Source: JBKBXU01 sp046313675 (GTDB lineage Bacteria > Bacteroidota > Bacteroidia > Cytophagales > Cytophagaceae). From it: DNA of 36,270 nt. The notes below the pieces were generated by a model. The model was not told the DNA's origin. It worked only from the letters and a program-made list of their open reading frames with translations, and searched no databases. This document shows, piece by piece, positions 30,090 to 36,270 of the stretch (position 1 is the stretch's first letter; each line of letters begins with the position of its first letter). The stretch lies in NCBI GenBank assembly GCA_046313675.1, contig JBKBXU010000002.1:1-36270 (forward strand), written 5' to 3'. A program made the position numbers and the translations under genes.

Positions 30090-32663
30090 TTATCTGATCT
30101 GTTGTCCAATTGTAAATGTAACATGCGTTCTGCTTCCTCTCGGATCCATTCCCGGAATATTGTCTAAACGATATCCCCAGTCAAGTCCGATCAGACCAAA
30201 GGCAGGCATAAATATCCTTGCGCCTACACCGGCAGAACGGTAAACTTTAAACGGATTGAACTCAGCAAAATTGTTCCAGGTATTTCCTGCTTCAAAGAAT
30301 GTTAATCCAAATATGGAGAATGCCGGGCTTATGTTAATAGGATATCTTAATTCCATTACATATTTACTGAATACAGTACCACCCGGGTGCCTTTGCCAGT
30401 TCACAGGTTCTCCGTTGTGCAATTGAGGAACGACCTGGTTATTTGGATAGCCTCTTAAACCAATGATGTCAGATCCTAAGAGGAAGTTAAACCCGGATAG
30501 GCCATCACCACCCATTATGAATCTTTCGAATGGACTTACCCCGGCATTTCTATTGTAAGTTCCTATAAATCCAAAGTGTGCACGCATGTTCATTACCAGG
30601 TTTCTCTTTTTGCCAGGTATTAAGGTCATGAACCAGGAATTGTCAAACATCCATTTGTGATATTCTACCCATAGCGGGCCTGTTCTATTGGGATCGCCAA
30701 TTATTTGTGGCTCCATTCCTAATAAAGAGTATGGAGGAGTGGCAGCTACAGACAAAGCAATATTCGATCCGGAAGTAGGGAATGTAAAGTCATTTAAACT
30801 ATTTCTGGATATGGTATTGGTAAATGTAAAGTTATTCGCTTTGCCGGTTTCAATCCCTAACTGGTTTTGCCCGAAATTATCCAAGGTATATTGCAGTATT
30901 GATACAGAGTGGCTTATTGAGAAGAAATCATCAGGCCATCTTAACCTTTTCCCTAAACCAACGGACACACTTTGTACGTCAAGGAACCCAATAGCTCTGG
31001 CACCCAAGTCAGGAATTCTGTTTTGCCTTGATTTGGTAAAGCTGACAGACAGGGAGTGAGGTTTGTTTCCACCAAGCCATGGTTCTGTAAATGAGGCCGA
31101 ATACGTTTGGAAAGCTCTTCCACTAGCCTGGAAACGAATTGCAAAGCGTTGTCCATCACCGGATGGCAGCGGGTTCCAGCTTTTGAAGTGTGGTATATTT
31201 CTTAATGAAAAGTTGTTAAAGACAAGCCCTACGGTTCCTACCAATCCAAAGAAGCCACCCCATCCACCGGAAAGTTCAATCTGGTCGCTGGGCTTTTCAA
31301 CTACGCCATAGTTAATATCTACGGTTCCGTCTGCCGGATTAGGTATAGGTATAATGTTAATTTGCTCAGGATCGAAATATCCTAGCTGAGCCAATTCTCT
31401 CTGAGACCTGATAAGGTCAGAGCGGCTGAATTTCTGGCCGGGCAGCGTCCTGATTTCACGGAGAATTACATGGTCATTAGTTTTTGTATTGCCCGAAACC
31501 GAAACATTCTTGATGGTTGCCTGGGGACCTTCATAGATTCTCATCTCTATGTCAATGGAGTCATTTTCTACCAGGACTTCTATAGGTTCAACGTGGAAGA
31601 ATAAGTATCCATCATCCAGGTATAATGAGCTGATGTCATAGCCTTCAGGATTGTACGATAATCTTTTTTGCAGTTTGTCAAAATTATATACTTCACCCGG
31701 CTTAATATTTAAAATGGTATCAAGCAGGTTGTTACTATGAATGAAATTTCCTGTCCAGTTTATATTTCTGAAGTAGTATTTACTGCCTTCTGAAATGGTC
31801 AATTCAACATTTACCCTTTTTTCATTAACAAGGTAAATTGAATCGGATACGATCTGAGCATCTCTGAATCCCAGAGAATTATAATAGTCAATAATATTTT
31901 CTTTATCAGTATCGTAATCACTTTTCAAAAGCTTAGAGGAAGAAAGAATGTTTCTAAGGGTTTTTTCCTTAGTCTTTTTCATTCTTTTTTTAAGTTTTCT
32001 GTCCGTTAGCTTTTCGTTTTCCCCATCATTGCCATGAAAGATTATTTCATTGATACGAACCCGTTCGTTTCTGTTTACATTTACCGAAATGATTATGTTG
32101 TTGGGCAGAAGGGTGTCTTTCTTTTGTTGAATTGATATCTCTGTATTAAAAAAGCCTTTGTCAACGTAAAAATTACGAACTTTTGTTTTGGCATTTTTGA
32201 TCATTGCGTCAGTGACAATGGCTCCGGTACGAAGGTTCATCTTGTCTTTAAGATCGTCATGATCAGCTTTTTTTACGCCGGTTATTTCTATTTTTGAGAG
32301 ACGCGGCCTTTCTTTTAAGTGAAAATTAAGAAAGATTTTGTTGCCCTCTATTTTGGTGGCACTAACTTCAACATCCCCGATTAATTTCTGATCCCATAAT
32401 TTTCTGATGGCGTTACTTAACTGTTCACCCGGAATAAGTACCGCATCGCCTGTACGCAGGCCAATAATGGAAAGCAAAGCATTGTGATCCAAAAACTCAA
32501 CACCGGAGAAGGTTATGTCGCCGATGATGTATTCTTCAGGATTGGTATAGCTAATATTTAAGGTTTTTGGCCCTCTGTCCCTGTTGAATCTGATCTGAGC
32601 CTCGGAAGAATAGCAGACAGCTATAAAGGTTACTGTAAGGAAAACTAAGAATATATTTTTCAT
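30090..32663 (-). CDS. bamA: Outer membrane assembly factor BamA
   Basis: 857 residues. The signal ends SSEA with Gln at +1. POTRA-like repeats fill about 45-460 (YIIGDITFSGVEFLDHNAL, RLSKIEITGVKKADHDDL, ATIKNVSVSGNTKTNDHV), followed by a 16-stranded barrel that starts near ELSGGWGGFFGLVGTVGL. The loop-6 motif is present as IIGLRGYP, and the protein ends THVTFTIGQQIR. It inserts beta-barrel proteins into the outer membrane. Its ATG overlaps the uppS stop by one base (TAATG), implying coupled translation. Two OmpH chaperones follow directly. Confidence 0.96.
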   Translation of the reverse strand: MKNIFLVFLTVTFIAVCYSSEAQIRFNRDRGPKTLNISYTNPEEYIIGDITFSGVEFLDHNALLSIIGLRTGDAVLIPGEQLSNAIRKLWDQKLIGDVEVSATKIEGNKIFLNFHLKERPRLSKIEITGVKKADHDDLKDKMNLRTGAIVTDAMIKNAKTKVRNFYVDKGFFNTEISIQQKKDTLLPNNIIISVNVNRNERVRINEIIFHGNDGENEKLTDRKLKKRMKKTKEKTLRNILSSSKLLKSDYDTDKENIIDYYNSLGFRDAQIVSDSIYLVNEKRVNVELTISEGSKYYFRNINWTGNFIHSNNLLDTILNIKPGEVYNFDKLQKRLSYNPEGYDISSLYLDDGYLFFHVEPIEVLVENDSIDIEMRIYEGPQATIKNVSVSGNTKTNDHVILREIRTLPGQKFSRSDLIRSQRELAQLGYFDPEQINIIPIPNPADGTVDINYGVVEKPSDQIELSGGWGGFFGLVGTVGLVFNNFSLRNIPHFKSWNPLPSGDGQRFAIRFQASGRAFQTYSASFTEPWLGGNKPHSLSVSFTKSRQNRIPDLGARAIGFLDVQSVSVGLGKRLRWPDDFFSISHSVSILQYTLDNFGQNQLGIETGKANNFTFTNTISRNSLNDFTFPTSGSNIALSVAATPPYSLLGMEPQIIGDPNRTGPLWVEYHKWMFDNSWFMTLIPGKKRNLVMNMRAHFGFIGTYNRNAGVSPFERFIMGGDGLSGFNFLLGSDIIGLRGYPNNQVVPQLHNGEPVNWQRHPGGTVFSKYVMELRYPINISPAFSIFGLTFFEAGNTWNNFAEFNPFKVYRSAGVGARIFMPAFGLIGLDWGYRLDNIPGMDPRGSRTHVTFTIGQQIR

Positions 32664-33409
32664 TAATTAGATTTCAGTTGTTCGCTTGTTTTCCCGAATC
32701 GTCTTTCTCTTTTCTGGTAGTCAATTATAGCTTCATGCAAATTTTCCTTTCTAAAGTCCGGCCACAAAATTTCAGTTATATAAAATTCTGCATAGGCAAG
32801 TTGCCATAATAAAAAATTGCTTATCCTTTTTTCTCCACTTGTTCGTATCATTAACTCAGGATCGGGAATACCACTTGTGTTTAAATATTTAGTAAAAAAA
32901 TCCTCATCTATTTCCTCCGGTGTTATTTTTTTATTTTGAACATCCAGGGCAATCTTGCGAGCAGCTTCCGTTATTTCCCATCTTCCGCTATAGCTCAATG
33001 CCAATATTAGGTTTAAGCGATTATTGTCTTTAGTTAGTTCCATCGCTTCCTCTAATTCTTTCTTACAGTTTTTAGGTAGCTCATCAGTATTACCGATGGC
33101 GAGTAGCCTAATATTGTTCTTTGACAGTTCTTTTATTTCGCCTCGAATGGTTGATACCAACAAAGATAGCAGCGCATTAACCTCATCCTTAGGCCTGTTC
33201 CAGTTTTCTGTTGAAAATGCATACAAGGTCAGGTACTTTATGCCTAACTCTGTGCATCCTTCTGTTACATCTTTTACCGACTGAATGGCATTTTTATGCC
33301 CAAAGATCCTTGCTGCACCTCTTTTTTTTGCCCATCTTCCATTACCGTCCATTATAATGGCAATGTGTGCCGGCAACTTGTCAGAGTCTATTTGATCTTT
33401 TAAATTCAT
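32663..33409 (-). CDS. uppS: Undecaprenyl diphosphate synthase
   Basis: 248 residues from the ATG at 33409; the longer frame would need a TTG start at 33436. The cis-prenyltransferase motifs are all there: HIAIIMDGNGRWAKKRG with catalytic Asp21, GHKNAIQSVKDV, YLTLYAFSTENWNRP, LALSYSGRWEI, and PDPELMIRTSGEKRISNFLL with WPDF near the end. It makes the C55 lipid carrier for peptidoglycan and surface glycans. It is coupled to bamA through a TAATG overlap, linking the wall-lipid supply with outer-membrane assembly. 86 bases separate it from the DUF6089 gene upstream. Confidence 0.97.
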   Translation of the reverse strand: MNLKDQIDSDKLPAHIAIIMDGNGRWAKKRGAARIFGHKNAIQSVKDVTEGCTELGIKYLTLYAFSTENWNRPKDEVNALLSLLVSTIRGEIKELSKNNIRLLAIGNTDELPKNCKKELEEAMELTKDNNRLNLILALSYSGRWEITEAARKIALDVQNKKITPEEIDEDFFTKYLNTSGIPDPELMIRTSGEKRISNFLLWQLAYAEFYITEILWPDFRKENLHEAIIDYQKRERRFGKTSEQLKSN

Positions 33410-33495
33410 GAAGAACAATAAAAATTTAATTGGCAAATGTACAAAAGCATATGCCTATTTAAAAAGTAAGGAGCATAAATTTAGTGAAAAAGCTG

Positions 33496-34176
33496 TTAAT
33501 TAAATTTAGGGCAGGGAACAGTATAGATTGTGTAGCTAATGGAAAAACCGGTATAAAAATACCAATCGTTCAAATACGGGTTTGCGAGCTGTTTTCTTCC
33601 ATTGTCAAAAGTGTCTGTTAGTCCGTCAAGGTGATCAGTAAAAGTTTTCCTGGCCACAAACTCGCCACCCAAATTCAGGGTTTTTGACAATTGATATTTA
33701 AAACCAAAACCTATAGGAATAGATATGTTTACAGCGGAACCTCTTATGGCTGTTCCGGGTTGTATTCGTTTGTAATTAAATACGGCAAGGCCTCCTGTCA
33801 TATAGGGAGTGAATTTTCGCCTGTCCTTGTATCTTCTGTAATCAAAAAAGTTGTATTCAGCCATTAAGCCAAATTCATTTATAGAATTATGGAATTCTGC
33901 ATTACGGGCATTATGAAGAGGGTAATCAGAAGCTTCATCATTTCCATAGATGTTGCCTATCATTCCTGATGCACGCAAGGTAAAAGCAGGGCTGAAGTTG
34001 TGTCTGTAAAACAACATTCCTCCCGGCCTGTAAAAACTGAAATTATATTCAGGAGCTAATTCTCCTGTATAATTCATTCCTCCTAAACTTATTCCTATTT
34101 CATTTTTTTGCCCTTTAGCACTGAATGCTATAAAGACAAAAAAAATAGGAAAAAGATACTTTCCTATTTTTTTCAT
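33496..34176 (-). CDS. DUF6089 family outer-membrane-type protein (short copy)
   Basis: 226 residues; signal MKKIGKYLFPIFFVFIAFSA, then KG with Gln at +1. The pattern is that of DUF6089 proteins: NEIGISLGGMNYTGELAP, FYRHNFSPAFTLRASGMIGN, FGLMAEYNFFDYR, FTPYMTGGLAVFNYK, and a closing IPIGFGFKYQLSKTLNLGGE with TDHLDGLTD. Amphipathic strands suggest a small 8-stranded barrel. Function unknown, but the family sits constantly next to uppS-bamA in Bacteroidota, so an envelope role is likely. 29 bases downstream of a longer paralogue. Confidence 0.85.
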   Translation of the reverse strand: MKKIGKYLFPIFFVFIAFSAKGQKNEIGISLGGMNYTGELAPEYNFSFYRPGGMLFYRHNFSPAFTLRASGMIGNIYGNDEASDYPLHNARNAEFHNSINEFGLMAEYNFFDYRRYKDRRKFTPYMTGGLAVFNYKRIQPGTAIRGSAVNISIPIGFGFKYQLSKTLNLGGEFVARKTFTDHLDGLTDTFDNGRKQLANPYLNDWYFYTGFSISYTIYTVPCPKFN

Positions 34177-34205
34177 GTCTGATAAACGACCGTTTTATAT
34201 TATTG

Positions 34206-35183
34206 TTATCTGAACTTCGGACAAATTACTCTTCCGGGGATAATGTAGGTTAAATGAAACCCTGTTACAATGTAAAGATCTCTGTTTGGATCTCCTCTTT
34301 TATCCCCTCTTCTTCCAAATCCATTAACTGAAGAATATTCATTGCCCTGGTCGGTAGTTTCAGTCCAGGTTCCTCCTTGCCTCTCATCAACAAATTGTTG
34401 CATTTGCGGATCGTCAACCAAGCTAAAAATAGATTTATCTGCCATTAAGGCGGCATTTTCACCCCTGTATTGTTCAATAATGTTTCTGTCAAAATATTGA
34501 CCACTAACATCGTCCAGGTAATCGGTAAAGGTGAACCTGAATCCTACCTCAAAAGCAAGATCAAGGTTGGTGCTTAATTTATACCTAAATCCAACACCAA
34601 TTGGAATTGCTATCTGGTGAAGAGAATACATGCCTCTGTCTGATCCTGGTAAGCCTTGCCCTTCAGTGGATAAAGGTCTTAGATTAAGCCATTCGCCGGT
34701 AACAGGGTGTGTTCCCTGAGGATTGTGATAAAAATAGGCAACTCCTATTGAGACATAAGGTGTATAGTCAACTCTTCTTCTGTAGTGGCCTCTGTGTTCG
34801 AATAGATCAATGATTGCATCCGCTTTAACTTCAAAAATGTCATTACGGAAATCCTGGTTTCGTATTCTCCTGTGAATATTACGATCAGCGTAGTTCGCAT
34901 TTCTGGCGTCACTACCCTGAATACGTCCATAAGAGACATTTCCTCTGAAAGACAAGCGAGGGCCATATCTGTAAATGTAACATAGACCTATATTTGGCCT
35001 TGTGTACCTGAAGGCGGGGCTTATAATGCTTGGAGCCGGATCTAATTCCCCAACATAATTCATCGCATTAATATTAGCACCAATGCTACTGTACCTGTTC
35101 TTTTTATTGAATTCCTGAGCTTGCGAATCCATCATAAAGAAAAACGCACATAAGAATAATACAATTTTTGAATGGTTTTTCAT
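34206..35183 (-). CDS. DUF6089 family outer-membrane-type protein (long copy)
   Basis: 325 residues; signal MKNHSKIVLFLCAFFFMMDS, then QA with Gln at +1. It shares with the shorter neighbour SSIGANINAMNYVGELDPAP, YIYRYGPRLSFRGNVSYGRI, YTPYVSIGVAYFYHN, IPIGVGFRYKLSTNLDLAFE and a TDYLDDVSG loop. A polar insert of about 65 residues near the end (MADKSIFSLVDDPQMQQF, then a Gly/Asp/Arg-rich stretch) precedes the last strand and is absent from the short copy; it may form a surface loop or plug. Tandem duplicate in the nadK-uppS-bamA cluster. Function unknown. A possible -7 box lies at 35257-35264. Confidence 0.85.
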   Translation of the reverse strand: MKNHSKIVLFLCAFFFMMDSQAQEFNKKNRYSSIGANINAMNYVGELDPAPSIISPAFRYTRPNIGLCYIYRYGPRLSFRGNVSYGRIQGSDARNANYADRNIHRRIRNQDFRNDIFEVKADAIIDLFEHRGHYRRRVDYTPYVSIGVAYFYHNPQGTHPVTGEWLNLRPLSTEGQGLPGSDRGMYSLHQIAIPIGVGFRYKLSTNLDLAFEVGFRFTFTDYLDDVSGQYFDRNIIEQYRGENAALMADKSIFSLVDDPQMQQFVDERQGGTWTETTDQGNEYSSVNGFGRRGDKRGDPNRDLYIVTGFHLTYIIPGRVICPKFR

Positions 35184-35256
35184 ATAGTTGTCAAGTATCC
35201 CCTTAATAAAATGTAATTTATTGTATAAAAAATATGAGTTTACAAACCCGTAATTG

Positions 35257-35264
35257 CAAATATA
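35257..35264 (-). promoter_or_regulatory. Possible -7 box ahead of the DUF6089 genes
   Basis: The minus strand reads TATATTTG, an exact TAnnTTTG, 73 bases before the start at 35183. No TTTG is found about 19 bases upstream. It may provide an internal promoter within the nadK-to-ompH cluster. Confidence 0.35.
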
Positions 35265-35290
35265 TATAAAATATTACTTAAAATAAAAAA

Positions 35291-36169
35291 TTAATTCCGT
35301 AAATCTAATCCCCAATTTAGTTTACTTCTAAGCGTTTCCAGGAAATTATAATCTTTCATCTGAACCAGCCTTGCACAAAAATCTGCCTTCTTAACAGTTA
35401 ATTTAGTGTTTAAGGGGACACTTTTAGATCTTGAATCCAACGAGACTAAAAATTTTTTGCTTCTGGATTCTATTTCAAATGTAATTATACTTTCGTCTGA
35501 AACTACCATGGGTCTTACATTCAGATTATGAGGACTTACCGGGGAGATGATGAAATTATTGGATTTAGGCATCACCAATGGGCCTCCACAGCTTAGCGAG
35601 TATCCTGTTGATCCTGTGGGGGTTGAAACAATTAGTCCGTCAGCCCAATAGGAATTCAAATAATCTCCATCAATGTAGGTATGTACGACGATCATGGAGG
35701 ATGTATCTCTTTTCAGTATGGTAAATTCATTTAAGCCAAAATTTACGCCATTGAAGATATCCTCGTCTGATGTTAGTTGAATTAAGGTTCTGTCATCAAA
35801 AATATAATCTCCCGTAAATAAGGAGTCTACCGCACTAATGCAATTATCTCTGGGTGTGGTTGCCAGAAAGCCCAGTCTGCCTGTATTAATACCAAGAGCC
35901 GGAATTCCCTTTTCTCCCGCATAGGAGATCGTTTCAAGTAAGGTTCCGTCTCCACCTATACTTAAAATAAAATCCGGATCTGATAGTTCGGTTCGTTCAC
36001 AATAAGTATCTATGTGGTCAAGGGATATTCCTTTCTTCTCTAAGGATTGACGGAAAGGAAGAAAAATTTGAAGTTGACAATCTTTTTTTTGAAGATGATC
36101 AAACAGCTTTTTCAGGTAAGGGATAGCCTTACTGTCGATAACCGGCCTTCCATGTATGGCAAATTTCAT
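35291..36169 (-). CDS. nadK: NAD kinase
   Basis: 292 residues. The family motifs are all visible: FILSIGGDGTLLETI (GGDGT at 72-76), GINTGRLGFLAT, the NE pair in FGLNEFTILKRD (147-148), and DGLIVSTPTGSTGYSLSCGG with the Gly/Thr-rich NAD-binding loop, followed by SPHNLNVRPMV. It phosphorylates NAD to NADP in the cytosol. It starts 10 bases after the CBS-domain protein ends and precedes the DUF6089 pair by 107 bases, an order typical of Bacteroidota. The start at 36169 is the only sensible ATG, since the upstream gene's stop lies just before it. Confidence 0.96.
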   Translation of the reverse strand: MKFAIHGRPVIDSKAIPYLKKLFDHLQKKDCQLQIFLPFRQSLEKKGISLDHIDTYCERTELSDPDFILSIGGDGTLLETISYAGEKGIPALGINTGRLGFLATTPRDNCISAVDSLFTGDYIFDDRTLIQLTSDEDIFNGVNFGLNEFTILKRDTSSMIVVHTYIDGDYLNSYWADGLIVSTPTGSTGYSLSCGGPLVMPKSNNFIISPVSPHNLNVRPMVVSDESIITFEIESRSKKFLVSLDSRSKSVPLNTKLTVKKADFCARLVQMKDYNFLETLRSKLNWGLDLRN

Positions 36170-36179
36170 TAAAAAAATA

Positions 36180-36270
36180 TTAGATATTTAGATACCGGAA
36201 TAACATATCCAGTCTGTCTTTATCATTATTCAAAAACTCCGACTCATGAAACTGAGCTATTATTGTGTAT
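36180..36270 (-). CDS. 3' end of an upstream gene, probably a CBS-domain protein
   Basis: The minus strand is open from the window edge to a TAA at 36180-36182 and encodes YTIIAQFHESEFLNNDKDRL then DMLFRYLNI. The DRxDxLxxYLN-hydrophobic ending directly before nadK matches, as I remember, the C-terminus of the CBS-domain protein that normally precedes nadK in Bacteroidota. Only 30 codons are visible, so the identity depends on this ending and on position. Confidence 0.55.
   Translation of the reverse strand, partial: YTIIAQFHESEFLNNDKDRLDMLFRYLNI

Noticed and set aside
1..36270. tRNA, rRNA, CRISPR arrays and insertion sequences
   Set aside because: I looked for cloverleaf ends, spaced repeats and transposase motifs and saw none.

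Overview
The window is an AT-rich stretch of a Bacteroidota chromosome, most likely from the order Cytophagales. This rests on several signs: a type IX secretion (T9SS) C-terminal sorting domain, a histone H1-like (Hc1) small protein, a linked CBS-nadK-DUF6089-uppS-bamA-ompH cluster, a glutaminyl-cyclase-type M28 lipoprotein, and promoters of the Bacteroidota TTTG / TAnnTTTG type. I cannot name a genus from the sequence alone.

Region 1 (1-9100) is accessory. It holds mostly small lipoproteins and membrane proteins of unknown function: a coupled pair at 1-2133, a DUF2628-like protein, a MORN-repeat lipoprotein and a DUF3859-like lipoprotein. It also holds a complete HipBA toxin-antitoxin pair with a recognisable operator. 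Spacers here carry an integron-attC-like inverted element (about 3165-3286), a promoter-like element present twice (3872-3912 and 8852-8890), and a relic of a T9SS sorting domain (4636-4713).

Region 2 (9142-11650) holds the Hc1-like gene followed, on the minus strand, by a DksA/TraR-like gene, scpB and an rluB-type pseudouridine synthase. The DksA/TraR-like protein has lost three of its four zinc ligands. Region 3 (11696-19640) holds two large secreted proteins, one with lamin-tail domains and one with delta-60 repeats plus a T9SS tail, and then asd. The spacer between the lamin-tail gene and asd exists twice, on either side of the delta-60 gene, each copy carrying a decayed 5' piece of the opposite neighbour. 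This indicates that an ancestral divergent pair (lamin-tail gene / asd) was split by insertion of the 3.9 kb delta-60 gene.

Region 4 (19675-36270) is core. It contains a ROK sugar kinase, the rimP-nusA-infB translation/transcription operon behind a near-perfect promoter, then cysS, a glutaminyl cyclase and an LD-carboxypeptidase. The minus-strand envelope cluster follows, in transcription order: CBS-domain protein (3' end only), nadK, two DUF6089 outer-membrane-type proteins, uppS, bamA and two OmpH/Skp chaperones.

Two themes link the genes. First, nearly every predicted signal-peptidase-I substrate in the window has Gln right after the predicted cleavage site, and the window also encodes the cyclase that would convert this Gln to pyroglutamate. 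Second, two genes (the ROK kinase and the LD-carboxypeptidase) start within a few bases of the U-tract of the terminator of the operon ahead of them.
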